Source: Sialis fuliginosa
Lineage: Eukaryota > Arthropoda > Insecta > Megaloptera > Sialidae
Length of the DNA: 64,000 bases
Direction of reading: 5' to 3'
Assembly: GCA_961205875.1 (NCBI GenBank)
Contig: OY540815.1
Coordinates: 21,885,638 to 21,949,637, forward strand
The notes beneath the pieces were generated by a model. The model was not told the DNA's origin. It was given only the letters and a program-made list of their open reading frames with translations, and made no database searches. The position numbers and the translations under genes are program-made. Below, piece by piece: positions 1-11,869 of this stretch (positions within the stretch are counted from its first letter, which is position 1; every line of letters begins with the position of its first letter).

Positions 1-1392
1 TACAGCGCTTACAGACAGACAGACATCATGGTGAAAATTCCCCTCCCCCTCCACTACGGACACCCATGACCATAGGTATATAATTATTATCACAAAAATG
101 ACCACACCCCTTTCATTTTAGAACTTTAATATATCTGGCGTTAGTTTCGTAAATTTCCTTGTTTTATTTGTTCTTCTTCAGGCATATTTAAGATTATTGA
201 AAACGCAGAATAATTTTTTACCTTTTTCGATTCTTTATTGCTTATTGGTAACGCTATTGTATTTTATAACATACCCGTGTTTTTTATTTCATATGGGTTT
301 ACAAATATATTCAAAAATAGTTCACTCTTTTAGAGTAAATAGAAATTTGAATAGAATATGATCATAGAAAAATTAATTTTTATCAATACATTAATCTAAT
401 GATCGAATAACCTTAATAGCCGATTTTAAGAAAAAGCATCATAGTCCACGGCAAAAAAATCAATGAAAAACGTGTGAAAAAATTCAAAGTGCATATTTAT
501 AGTGAAAAATCATGTTATGCTGATTTTTCGCTGCATTCCCAAAACTACCATTCACTTTGAGCAACGATTGCGAGATTAGGCTATGGATTAACCGAATAGT
601 GCACATGACTTTTTTACGTAGAATTTTATGTAGAATCTTTAATTCCTATAATATTTTTTTCTCCGAACAGTGGCACGGATGAAAAATGAGAAAAACTAGA
701 ATAAAGTCCACTCCGGGGGTTGTTTTTCACGTGAAAGGGGATGTTTCATCCTCGATTTAGGTGGGAACTTTTCGGGGTCTTATTCCAAATCCTACTAAGA
801 GTTCGTGGACAAAGTATCAAAACTTTATGATTTTTTTTCTAAGAAATCTAATTTACCTACTTGGATTATCAATATTTGTTAAAAATCTCAAAACACATAA
901 AAAATCTACTTCTCGAGCCTCCCATCTACCCCTAAAACATAGCAATAAAACAACAAAATCATAACAAAAAATGTAAAAACGTTTAAACAATGGAACTCCG
1001 ATTTATCCAAAAAAATCATTCGGGAATTAAAGGGTTAAGGTTTTTCGTTATTGTTCTCCATCCCTATTGACGAGGGGTAGGTTATCTAACACGGTCACTT
1101 CGAATTTTTAATGGAACGAGAAAATCACCATACAGGCATTTTTATTTTTTTGCACGAAGTAATCATGAAAAAGTTAATAATTACTTTTTTATACACAAAT
1201 TAAATTACTGTATTAGAGTAATGTCACGCTATTTCTTTTTTTTTTAATTAGTGTGATAGGGGAGGGGGTCAAAATTATTTTTGATTCTTTGTCAAAACAA
1301 AATATTTTATTAAACATATAGTTTTTGTAGAGTTTTCAAACGTCAAACTTCAAAGGTCGTCTTAAAGAGAAATTACTGTTGTTTTACATAGT
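1..1392. other. gene-free AT-rich sequence
   Basis: No coding region, splice pattern or RNA gene is recognisable. The first 35 bases contain a short CAGA-type run (cagacagacagacatcatgg), of the kind often found at tails of insect retroposed repeats. The rest is low-complexity AT-rich DNA with poly-A and poly-T runs. The open frame at 761-964 has no family resemblance and looks like chance. Confidence 0.6.
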
Positions 1393-2757
1393 ATAAGGGA
1401 GAAAAGTGACATCCGAAAATATTTATTTTTTTCAAAATATCTCAAGAACGAGAAATGTGACGTAAAAATTGTATAGAATCTTTTTGTAGAGCCTTCAATT
1501 TTCTATAATATAAGTCTACAACGTTTGTTGTAAAATATTCCCTTACAAAGATTTATCTCAATTTGCTTTAAAAAATCGTAAATTGTTTAAAAATTAAATG
1601 GTTAACCAATGCCAATTAAATTATTTTAATTTAAATTGTTCACTAATTAACTACCTTTGTTGAATTTAGCACGAGGAAACACTATGCATTTACTTGGTAG
1701 ATATTTTTACATCTGTATTTTTTTAAGTTTCTATTTATGACATAGTATTATAATAAATAATAATAAATGTATAATGGCAAATTTAATATTATTTTTAACC
1801 CCCAGAGAATATATATACCAAATTTCAAGGTTCTCCGATGAGTGGAAATGATCAAAAAAATGATTGTCAGTGAGGACACTTCATTATATATAGTAGATAA
1901 TAATAAATTTATAAAGGCAAATTTAATATTATTTTGTCGCCAAACATTGACGATATCTGCCAGAATATGGACACATATATACTGCTGTGGCAGTGAATGT
2001 GTTAATAGTAGCTATATTTGCAGTGATTTGTAGCCAAGCCCTGTCGTGGTTCTAAATCGAACGTCAATTTTTAATGCTGGCTGTTTTTCATTCTGCAAAT
2101 TTTATTTTAATTCTACTCTGATTTTTTTTCTGTTTCCTCTGTTTGTTTTTTTTCGGAAGGCCTAATTTAATTGACGATGGATTTGTTATGTAGATTAGGA
2201 CACTATATATGAATGTGGGTAAATTTAATTAGGTGGATGTGTATGTTATATATATACAGACATTTTTCAGATTTTATATTTATGGCTTTTTTTTATATCG
2301 AATTTATAAATTTTATTTTTCGTTTTAAATTTCGGGCGCTCTAGTATTTAGGTAAAATATAATTTCATATTTTAGTATCGATTAACAAAACTATTTTTAC
2401 CAGCCCCTAATATTTCAATTTACCTCTTAAAAAGATATAAATTAATAAATAAATTGGTGTCACTAATGGAGGGTTAAAACTCTTAAATTAAAACATCTGC
2501 CAAGTGAATGGATAGTGCTTTCTCGTGGTAAATTCATCATAAAAAATTAATTATCAAACAATTTTAATATTTGACAATTTCAATTTAAAAACAAATGACG
2601 ATTTTTTAAAACAAATTAAAATAAATCTTTGTGACGTATATTATAGGAAATTTAATGCTCTACAAAAAACATTCTATAACATTTTCACATAATATGCGTC
2701 TTTCTTGAGATATCTTCAAAAAATAAATATTTTGGAGTTTCACTTCTCCCTCTTACC
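1393..2757. repeat. fold-back element with about 330-bp inverted arms
   Basis: The left arm (about 1393-1715) and right arm (about 2480-2757) are diverged inverted copies. For example, the left run around 1395-1440 (gggagaaaagtgacatcc, then a tatttattttttt stretch) reappears inverted around 2705-2757. The left 'tttagcacgaggaaacact' phrase near 1665 reappears inverted near 2510. The spacer of about 765 bp has no protein-like frame. Related arm sequence lies at 5845-5905, 11870-12290 and 20760-20880, so this is an interspersed family. The class is undetermined. Confidence 0.6.
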
Positions 2758-2759
2758 AA

Positions 2760-3625
2760 CGAACCAAGTTTCATTAATATCGGTTCAGTGGTTCATGAGT
2801 TATGCGTGTTACAAGGATTCAGGGGACAGACAGACATGAAACGAAAAGTGTTTGTCTTGACCTGACACGGAAAGATCAAGTTAAAATTTTGAAATCGGAT
2901 AATTTTTTTTACATTTTAAATCGATGACAAAGCTTCTCGTATCTTCGATAAGGCGAGGAAACAAAAACAAAACGAAAAAACAATTGGTATTAAATACATG
3001 AATTGCTATATTGTTCTGATATCTTCTTAAATTAGAACTGAGCGAAAATACTGTTTTTGTTTGAGATAATCCCACGGGAATAACTGAAGAATTAAAAAGT
3101 AGTTGTTCCAGACATTGCTTTCGTCGAATACAATTGGATTTTACGTGAAATATATTTTAGTTTTGTTTCTTTGTAAATGTAATAAGAATTTTAAGGAGTT
3201 CTTTTTCGCAAGGGACCTATGAAATATTTAACAAAATAGATTTTATTTGTATTTTATTTTATCTATATATTCTATAACAAAGATTATTTTTTCTTTTTTG
3301 CGAGACGATATCAACCCCAAATTTCTCAATAGGGTAGAGTGGTGCAGGAGTGCGCAATTTCGCTGTTTCAATCAAGGTATTATTTTGATTGTCAATTGTT
3401 TATTTTGTTTTCAATAATTAACTTTTAAATTTAAATAGAACAAAAATTATTTTTACTTTTTGTTCTGATTCGTTTTTGTTATGTAGGTAATTTAAGTGTT
3501 GTTTGGTTTTTATTACAATAATAACTAATCGTGTTTGTACTTAATTCAATTATATATTATTTCAATCCTAAACAATAATTCCGTAGTCTACGCGAGCGAA
3601 GCCGCGCGGGCCCAGCTAGTAATAT
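2760..3625. repeat. interspersed repeat with retroposon-like tail phrases
   Basis: The block begins with 'cggttcagtggttcatgag' (about 2781) and 'aaggattcaggggacagaca', and ends near 3590-3620 with 'gcgagcgaagccgcgcggg' followed by cagctagt. Such phrases are typical of short retroposed tails in insect genomes. Part of the block (2810-2960) recurs inverted at about 20230-20380 and 20730-20760. No reverse-transcriptase frame is visible, so this is a non-coding fragment. Confidence 0.45.
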
Positions 3626-4203
3626 ATGAAAAAGCAATTTTATCAATTAACGTATTTAAAATTAATTAATTAATAAACACCTTACATAATTACTGCTTTG
3701 AATTCGTAAGATTTTACAGAACCCCCTCCCCTCAAAGCTTTGTGTAATTAATGGCCGATTCTTTATCACATAGCGTAACAATTAATTAAGACTAATTTTA
3801 TAAAGAGCCTGTCACTTATGTTGGAGCTCGTATCTAGCTGTAATCACATTGACAACTGAATAAATAAGAATAAACGCATACAATTACAGACAAAATCACT
3901 AACTAAATATTCCAACGCTAATAAAAAAAGATCGCAATTCTTCACGCATGAAATTTGTGTTTTAAAATTCGTTTACATACGAATGTGCCCGTCTGTGTAA
4001 ACATAATGGGAAGAGGGGTTGTCACGTGACCTTTGTTTGCGGCAAAAACATAGAATTTTACAGTGGTGGTGTAGGTGCGATGAATAATCGCAAATTCCGC
4101 ATTTTAAAATCGTTTTTCTTAGTTTTTAATTATTTTTAAAATTTCGTTAGTTAACAAAAATGTACATAAGTTAAAAAGTAGAAAGAATTATCGAACCTTA
4201 TAT
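3626..4203. other. gene-free AT-rich sequence
   Basis: No gene, repeat end or RNA gene recognised. There is a G-rich patch near 4010-4080. Confidence 0.5.
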
Positions 4204-4207
4204 ATAC

Positions 4208-4500
4208 AGTGGCGTAGGAACGGGAGGGAGGGGGGTCGACCGAAATATTCAATGTTCTTAAAATATGCGAAATTATTTTTTGAATTGAATGACCTTTTTT
4301 TTTTGATCATAACGCCCTCATAACATGCCCACAACATACCCTTATGCTGGGTGGGCATCTTGGGTAGGCGTGTTGGGTAGGTATGTTGGGTGGGCATATT
4401 GAATATTTTGGAGAAAAATACAATTTGACCATTTTGCTTTTAATTCAAACCACCACTGAAAGTTCTAGCTAAATCACTTTTTGATGAAGCATTGCGGGCC
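4208..4500. mobile_element. hAT-like MITE fragment, CAGTGGCGTAG end
   Basis: It starts with the hAT-type end cagtggcgtaggaacggg, followed by a G-rich tract and an AT-rich body that includes 'attgaatgacctttttttt'. The same body phrase occurs in the 19.0-kb copy (19120-19145). No matching right end with a target duplication was found, so the right boundary is approximate. Inside is a short GGGTNGGCAT-like reiteration (4345-4400). Confidence 0.45.
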
Positions 4501-4760
4501 GTGCACCCCCCTCCCTTTCCCCATACACAGATGACCTCAGTATAAAATTATAGGCACTCTCTTGTACCCACGTGCCTTCGTTTTCGCATTTTTGATTTGT
4601 TCAATTAGGATTTAAAAGATAAGCTGATTGTAATGGTCGATCTGTAATGTTTGTTATTTCAACAAATTCCTTGTCTGTATTTTTTCAGCTGGTGTGGGAC
4701 AGAAGTTCAAAGCGAAAAGAATTCGTAATTAGATACCGTTGTTTTTTTTTAATATAAATA

Positions 4761-5285
4761 CAGTGGGGTAAGTGCAGACCGGTTTTTGCACAGTTGGACT
4801 TTGAACTGAATTGGATATGGCCCCAGTAATGGTTATTTTTTAATTAAATGATTTGAATTAGAAATATTAGTTGATATTTGATTACCACCATTTCTGAATA
4901 TTAATCTATATACTTTTAACTGTCTTACAGCGTGATTTGATGACAATCGGTCAATAGGTGTCAAAATGGTGGACATTTAAACTAATTATTAGTATAATTT
5001 ATTTATTAATTATTATATTATCATAGAAACTGATGTACATTGTTTTAAATTTGACGATTCTTTAATGTCGTGACTCATTACTGGTTTTACTTAATCCATT
5101 ACTGGAGAAAACACATAAACAAAATTAAAGGCTATAATTTAAAAAACAAACTATATTTGTGGACTTTGGTAATTAAATTGATTAAATAAAGAGTTACATG
5201 TTTTATTAGTAACATGAGTTCATGAGAATTACAAAAAGTAAACCTTGCTCTTATAGCGGCCATAACTAGTGCCAGTATCAAATGC
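4761..5285 (+). mobile_element. chimeric MITE: family-B left end joined to family-A body
   Basis: The first 45 bases (from cagtggggtaagtgcagacc) match the left end of the element at 58686-59148 (family B). From about 4805 the sequence switches to the body of the ATAAGGTA-ended family A: 'ccccagtaatggtt', then 'cagcgtgatttgatgacaat', then 'ttactggttttacttaatcc'. It ends with a decayed family-A terminus (ataactagtgccagtatc, about 5262-5280). It is a recombinant or nested pair of non-autonomous DNA elements. Confidence 0.6.
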
Positions 5286-5579
5286 TTCTTGAGGTATTTT
5301 CTGCATGCTTGCTGTTTGCACCTTTATTGTTTTCTGTATATATCGGTTTTACTGTTTATTTGTTAGTTTGAATGAAAAATCAAAAAGTATACTATGGACT
5401 GCAGACACTGTTGCAACCGGTCCATCGGGAAATTTCCCAATGTCTCACCGGTCCAGTCCACCATTGACTTGTCTTACGTAAGTATATTTCTATAGACACA
5501 CTCGCTTTTTAACTAAACGGAAAAATGACAATGTTATTTTTCTACCTTTAAAAATCTGTAGGTATACATATCTATTATC

Positions 5580-6062
5580 AGTGGCATAAATAGGGGGGGG
5601 TGGGATCAAGGGGATCAATCCCCCCCCCCCATGAGTCTATTTCATGAGAAAACTCAGACATTTTTTTAACTCTTCTAGTATGAACAAAATCAACTTTTTT
5701 TAAAATGCAATAGTTAATACGAAAAGAGTCTAATAGAATTTTATTTTCAGCTTTTTAGTCGGTTTTTCAAAAGGCAAATTAATTTTTTTTTAAACGTATT
5801 TTTATATTTTTTATTATACATACTTGAAATGTACTGTATAATAAACATCTGCCAAGTAAATGCACAGTGCTTCCTCGCGCTAAATTCACCAAAGGCACTT
5901 AATTATTGAACAATATAATTATTGACCTTTTTATTCTATATAATTTTAACTACAATTAATTAATATGTTTCCGATAATTATTATTTTATAAAAAAAATGT
6001 TATCGATTATTTTTTCCCAAACTTGTTATCATTGATTTTTTCCTAGGTTCCTACGCTACTAA
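5580..6062. mobile_element. hAT-like MITE with internal insertion
   Basis: The left end is cagtggcataaatagggg. The right end is 'cctaggttcctacgctact' near 6040-6060, an inverted and diverged version of the CAGTGGCGTAG family terminus. The interior carries a poly-C/poly-G patch (5593-5630), the 'atgagtctatttcatgag' phrase shared with 60090, and around 5845-5905 a piece of the 1393-2757 fold-back family. No intact 8-bp target duplication was identified. Confidence 0.45.
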
Positions 6063-6376
6063 AAACCCAGTTAAAGGTAAAATAACAAAAAGAAAAGAGA
6101 CATAGAAATACAAAAGCACAATACAATAACTAAGCTGGTCTGTCATATCTCCTTAAACTAAACATCCATCAAGCAGACACAACAGACCTGTCGGACGGGA
6201 AATATGAACAATTAAACGCGATATATGAGCGGTGATTTTTTTCGGTTAGTTCAGCAGAAACCTTTGGTTAATGAACGGTAGCGGGCAATAAAATATATAC
6301 GGAGACAGTTCGGGAATGCTTTTCTGTCATTCGGCTGCGTTCACACTGCTCCAATTCCAAATAAACAATTATTATT

Positions 6377-6883
6377 ATAAAGTACTGTCACCATTCTTGG
6401 ATATGACCCCAGTTTTTTAATTAAATATATTGAATTAAAAATATTTGTTGATATAAGATTACTAACAGTTCCGAATATTAATCTATATACATTTAACTGT
6501 CTTACAACGTGATTTCATGACAATCGGCCAATAGGTGTCAAAATGGTGGACATTTTAAACTAAATATTAGTATAATTTTTTTTACATTGTTTCAAATTTA
6601 ACTATTCTTTCTTTTCTATCTTTTATGTCGTAGTACTTATCATTTTGTAATCACTAGCAAGTGTCTTATTACTGGTTTTACTTTATCCATTACTGGAGAA
6701 AAAACATAAACAAAATAAAAGGCTATAAATTAAAAAAAAAACAATATTTGCGGATTGATTAAATAAAGAGTTACTTGTTTTATTAGTAACGTGAGTTTAT
6801 GAGAATTACAAAAAAAAAACCGTCAATCACAAAAACAGTAAACCTTGCTCTTATAGCGATCATAACTGGTGCCAGTACCTTAT
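6377..6883 (+). mobile_element. family-A MITE, near full length
   Basis: The left end is ataaagtactgtcaccattc, and the right end is 'cataactggtgccagtacc' closing in ttat. The internal landmarks of the family are present: 'cagcgtgatttc..' class phrase, 'gtcgtagtacttatcatttt', 'ttactggttttactttatcc' and 'cttatagcgatcataactgg'. There is no transposase frame. The 61-aa frame at 6799-6984 is part of the repeat and not a gene. Confidence 0.7.
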
Positions 6884-6884
6884 A

Positions 6885-7266
6885 TTCCAAGTTGATTAGA
6901 CATAGGAAATTTAACATGGGAGCAATTAGAAGTGTTGTAGTAACCTTTGGTCAAATTTTACGATGTGTCATTGGTGCATTTTGAAATGCCGCCACAAAAT
7001 TTAATAAAATAGTCATTCGTATTTTGTTTTCAAATTTATATCTGCCAAAAAATATTATTATAATTTTATCTAGGATGCTTACTTTAATTTCATTAATGTA
7101 TTTTATTCTTTACTAAAGTTGAAAACAAAATACTGTTGATTAATTTAAAATTTATCAGATAGTTTCGAGGCGGCATTTCAAAATGCACCAATCACACATC
7201 GTTAAATTTGACCAACACTTCTAATTGTCCCCATGTTAAATTTCCTGTCTTAATCAACTTGAAATA
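6885..7266. repeat. fold-back palindrome abutting a MITE
   Basis: The left arm (6885-about 7010) contains 'aagttgattagacatagg', 'agcaattagaagtgttg' and 'gcattttgaaatgccgcc'. The right arm (about 7165-7266) contains the same in inverted order: 'ggcggcatttcaaaatgc', 'caacacttctaattg' and 'cttaatcaacttg'. The spacer is itself partly inverted ('gtattttgttttcaa' versus 'ttgaaaacaaaatac'). The element begins two bases after the end of the 6377-6883 MITE, which suggests one inserted at the edge of the other. Confidence 0.7.
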
Positions 7267-7484
7267 CACTGTATATGTATTTAATATATTTTTAATATCA
7301 GTTCTATTAAAAAACGTATTAATTTATTATTTAAAAACGTGGAAACATGACCGAAATACGTATTTTAGGCCTAAGCCAAATGTCATCTACTTTTCGGTCA
7401 TTTTAGAAATATCCCATACATTCTTAATATAAATGTGTGTGTGTGTGTCTGGATGAAACATGATAGGTGGTGCGTTTGTCTCAA

Positions 7485-7640
7485 TTATTCGGCGCGTCGC
7501 GACACTGCGGCCGCCCCGTGATGGATGTTTTTTTCCGCGCGTCGCTGACCGCACAGCGGTGTCGGAGGTTTGACGTGTCCCATCTCACTTCTTTACCCCG
7601 GCCACGCGGCGGTGTGTCCGTTAGAGCGAAAGCGTAACTT
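7485..7640. other. isolated CpG-rich patch
   Basis: About 150 bp rich in CG dinucleotides (for example ggcgcgtcgcgacactgcgg and 'cacgcggcggtgtgtccg') in an otherwise very AT-rich region. A (TG)n run sits just upstream (7431-7449). It could be a 5' end of a repeat, a remnant promoter or part of an unannotated exon. No open frame with a recognisable product crosses it. Confidence 0.4.
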
Positions 7641-7661
7641 AAAAATATTCGAACCGATAAA

Positions 7662-7945
7662 TCGATAAATTTTATCTTTGAAAAAATGCATTCTATTCAT
7701 TGAACTAATTGTAATTTGTAGAGAAAAATGTGGTAAGGTAGTTGATACTAGTATATATTAATTGACTCACCCCACATTTCTTATATAAGTTTTTTAGGGT
7801 TCTGTACAAAACTATATATCTTTGAAAAAATGCATTCTATTCATTGAACTAATTGTTATTTGTAGAGAAAAATGTGGTAATACTAGTATATATTAGTTGA
7901 CTCTCCCCACATTTTTTTAGGGTTCCGTACAAAACTAGGAACCCT
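7662..7945 (+). repeat. tandem duplication of about 140 bp with retroposon-tail phrase
   Basis: Two consecutive copies of a unit starting 'atctttgaaaaaatgcattc' (at about 7672 and 7817) share 'gtagagaaaaatgtggta', 'actagtatatatta' and 'agggttc(t/c)gtacaaaact'. The second copy continues into 'aggaacccttatagtttcgc', a phrase common in insect retroposed repeats. The unit is non-coding. Confidence 0.65.
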
Positions 7946-9550
7946 TATAGTTTCGCTTTGTTTTTCGGCTTTTTTTATTTTTGAGGCTAGGATGTATTTG
8001 GAAAGTAACATTTCTATAGTGTATTATATAGAACCAGAGATATTTCAAAAATAGTGTATCTAGCGATATAAATGCACAGTATCTTATAACAGTACAATTA
8101 GGTTTTAATAAGAAAAAAATAGAAAGATTAGAAATACCTTCTGAAATGGCTTCAGAAATACTTAATCTTTAAGAAACCGAAGAATCCCTGAAACAATTTT
8201 TCTTTTTTAAATGCAATTTCATCACATATGTAAAAATATATATATATATATATTTTTAAATGGATTTTTGCCAACCCCGATTTACAGTATAAATATTTGT
8301 AGCTGAATAGGTTGAAAATATCAAGAAACTTTGCACACCAAATTGAACATAAAAGTGCAAGCTAAGTATGTGCATAGGTGCAGTGCATAAAGTTCCTACT
8401 AAGTATGCACCGTTCGATATTCCCAAGAGAATTTTGTTCTGAATTTACAATGGAGTTCAAAGCTTTGTGATATTAGTTTATTAGCGATCAATATATAAAA
8501 AAAGTACTTACTATGAATAAGGAAAAATGCTACTTGCGGAAGATAAAATCATATGAATATTTTGTTATGATATACAAACAGTAAACAACGAGCTTTGATT
8601 GATTGATTCATGGAATTTCTGGTGGAATGTACCAGAAATTTAAACCAATGTCATTTTTGTAAGCGTGTAAGGAAGTGAGAAAAAGTAACCAGAAAGAGAT
8701 AGAAACTAGTGTTCTGGCAGAAACGTTCAACATGAAGTGAACATAAAAGTTCTTTTCTTTGTCAAAATTAAAAATGTTGCAACATCTACTTTTTTACAAA
8801 GATTATAAATGGAATGACTCCGTTCTAATGTAGGTACCGCAAAAAATTATGAAATTTTTTTCTGGCAACCTTCAGAATTTCATTCTTTACATCTTTCTAA
8901 ATGTAAATCATCAACTCTTATGAATCCTAACGGTTTTGAAACGGAATGTTTCTTGGCGCTCGGTCCAGTATAAATAAATAGACGAAACCCATAACAAATA
9001 TATTTTTGTTTTTCCTGCGGCCACAATTCCCCTCTTGTAGCAAATATAAATCGAAAATTTAAAGACGATTTAACGTACAATATACGATTCACCTTGGGTA
9101 AAGAAGAAGAAAAATTGGCCAAGATCGTTTCAAACCATTAACAACGAAAGAGGGGTTGGAAAAGTCCCGTTTCTCTTTTTCTATTCGTTCGATTTATGGT
9201 ATATTTTTTAATAGGTTCCGGAGCGCGCCACAGGTGTCCAACGTTCCACTTGTTATTTATTTGTTTTGGAACTTCTAAACAGTTCTAGGTAACCCCACTA
9301 ACGATTAATATACGCACGAAGTCAACTCAAAGTTATCACCGTTGGTGGACAGTAGCGGACTTATAAATTTCTTTCTTACCCACCATTTAAATTAAAGAAA
9401 ATAATTGAATAGGAAATTTAGCTTCTCAAAAAAATTTCAATTCTTTTTAAAATGTCATTTAAGTATTTGTTGAAGTGGACCGATTAGATCTACATATACA
9501 GTAAATGGCGATGGTGGCGTCGCCGGGGGGGGGGGCTCAAAGGGGTAATA
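7946..9550. other. gene-free sequence
   Basis: There is an (AT)n microsatellite at about 8235-8252. The 80-aa frame at 8880-9122 on the minus strand has no recognisable domain and lies in repeat-rich context. A poly-G run sits at 9522-9532 next to a 'gcgtcgccgg' phrase that resembles a decayed CAGTGGCG end. Confidence 0.4.
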
Positions 9551-10125
9551 TGTTAATGTAGATTTAAAGTGAATATTTTAACTCCTATTATATTATTATT
9601 GACACTATAAATGTAATTACTAGAGATTGGAAAAATAGTTTTTCAACTATCGCGTAAAAATACATTTATTGTAATTTTTATTACATATCCCCACCGTTTT
9701 CAGAAAACTGGTTTGATTGAACACAATTTGAAATCAATTATTTGCAACTACCTTTCCAAAAGTGTTGCAAATAGTTTAATAATATATTATTAAACTATTT
9801 GCAACACTTTTTACTGCTTCGTTTGCACTAATTATTATTAAATCGTAAAAAAAAACTATTTACCAACTATTTTCCTTAAAAAAATTCAACTAGTAACTAT
9901 TTCATTGAAAATAACAACTATTTTTCCAATCTCTAGTAATAACATTTGATCGAAAAGAACGTATGCTATACAAATAATTTAACGAAATTATAGCTATACA
10001 AATAGTTTTACGAAGCTGTAAAAATTGCAGAAAATGTAAAAAACACAATTTTTATAATTTAATGTATTTTCTTAAAGAAATACCATATAGAACAATGTTA
10101 TATTAATTTAAGATAATAATCTATA
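9551..10125 (+). repeat. repeat copy 1 (occupied by a hAT MITE)
   Basis: This interval (for example 'agtgaatattttaactcc', then 'gacactataaatgtaatt', then 'gatcgaaaagaacgtatg', then 'aagataataatctatatcag') is present as an inverted copy at about 13790-14030. Copy 1 carries the 315-bp insertion at 9621-9935 and copy 2 does not. The pair therefore gives a filled/empty site comparison inside one window. Confidence 0.7.
9621..9935. mobile_element. hAT-type MITE with 8-bp target duplication
   Basis: The ends are tagagattggaaaaatagtt and its inverse near 9916-9935. The 8-bp flanks are gtaattac (9613-9620) and gtaataac (9936-9943), one mismatch apart. The inverted paralogue at about 13940 has a single gtaattac followed by attcgatcg, which is the expected empty site. 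The centre holds a near-perfect hairpin at about 9759-9813 (agtgttgcaaatagtttaat and its inverse). No coding capacity. Confidence 0.85.
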
Positions 10126-10818
10126 TCAGCCGGAATTTCGGTACACCTGTATTTTTTAGTTATTTTAAGCTTCTGTCTTCGAAAATTCTTCATAAAATTT
10201 GATTGGGCTGAGACCGGTTCGTTAATATAAATATTATAAGATTCAATTGGAACGAGACCGCGTCGAGACCGGCACGAGACCAACTCGATAGTTGGGATCG
10301 ACCCTCAATTTGTAATAAATGTTATTTATATATTTTTTATATATACTATACACCAAGTTTCAATATACATTTATTGTTTTATAGGCAACTAAAGCTACCT
10401 TCTCCCTTAAATCCGCTACTGTCTGCACTAGAAGGTGGCAGTAAATACAGATTTTATCTAATAAAGCATGAATGTGAAAAGACAGCGTGCGATCAGTGTC
10501 AAGCTATAATCGACGCAGGGACGGCTGTTGATTTTTTTTTATATAACTCAATTCAGAGAAAAATTCAGAAGAGTACATCTTAAAAATTAGACTCATCATT
10601 CAATTAACTCTTATTTTAAGATCATAATTTGTTTATTATTTTTGATTACTCGAGCCAGCCAGACAAATATGATTTCTTATACCATGTTTAGACTAGATAG
10701 ACAAAACAGCAACGCGATGTTTTTAAAAAATACTTCGTATTTAAAAATGTATGTGTTTTATTGCTATTTTGCCTTTCTAGTCTACTGATAATTTAATTAA
10801 TGTATAGATAAAACGTAC
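10126..10818. other. gene-free sequence
   Basis: A short reiteration of 'gagacc' (10210-10280) is the only pattern seen. The frames at 10098-10283 and 10374-10583 have no recognisable product. Confidence 0.4.
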
Positions 10819-11095
10819 ATAAGGTAATGGCACCAATCTTGGTCCTTTTAAAAGCATAGTATATTGTTTTTTGGGATTGATGGGCTTTTTTTGTATTTAT
10901 CATAAACTCATGTTACTAATACCTCTTTATTAAATCAAATTAGTTACATAAGTCCGCAAATATAGATTGTTTTGGATAAAGTAAAACCAGTAATGGACAC
11001 CCAGTGATGGACACTTGTTAATGATTACAAAATGATATGTACTACGACACAAAAGTTTGAAACAATGCAAAGAAGATACTATGAAAAAAAATTAT
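10819..11095 (-). mobile_element. family-A MITE, truncated, reverse orientation
   Basis: It starts at ataaggtaatggcaccaatc and carries inverted family-A landmarks: 'ggataaagtaaaaccagtaa', 'cacttgttaatgatt' and 'tactacgacacaaaag'. The distal part is degenerate and the far end is missing or too diverged to place. Confidence 0.65.
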
Positions 11096-11869
11096 AAAGA
11101 TATATAATATAAAAAATAGTAAAATGTTTAAAATAATATGATTCGTAGAAAGTAAAAATAATATTTTTCCCCCCCTCGGTTTTTATTAAATCCGCCACTG
11201 ATTAGGAAACACTGGCTATACATTTTTTCTCAAAACATAAAATAGAGTATTTACGGAAACAACATTCAATCTATTATACTTCCGTTGAATCATAAACAAT
11301 TTTTTTTCTTGAATCGTTTTAAATTCGGTATATAAATTTTATGACACAGTTATGAAGAAGTGTTATTGTTTTTTATTTATATTTTTTTCTTCTGTTGATT
11401 TTTTCAGTTTATGATAGTGTTTAATATAGGAAATGTTTTGGTTATTTATGAACCATTGTTTTTGTTTAATTGTAAGTTTTGTGAATATTTTTCAACGCCT
11501 GTTCAAGGGTCGGACATACTTCATATTACAAAATTTTGATATGTTTATCTGCATAGCTGCTTAAGTTAAAAAAGGCCAAAAAATTAAAAAATATTATATG
11601 AAAAAATTTCGAACTAATATTTTTTAGTAAAATTGTATTAACCAATGCCAGGCAATTTATCTGAGCACTTTTTTTAATTTAATTTGTTTAATAATTAACT
11701 ACCTTTCGGGCAAAATAGTCTTCAATAAAAATAAAAATTTCGAAATATTTTCTAATGGCGTGGATCCACAGGGGGTGGGTTATAATATTCATATAATAAA
11801 ATTTGGTTGGATGGTTGGGTCAGGCTTGAGGATGGCCCCATTTCAAAACCATCAGAATCGTGTGTAAAG

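Noticed and set aside
2881-3075. 64-aa minus-strand frame
   Set aside because: Lies inside a dispersed repeat recurring at 20230-20340 and matches no family.
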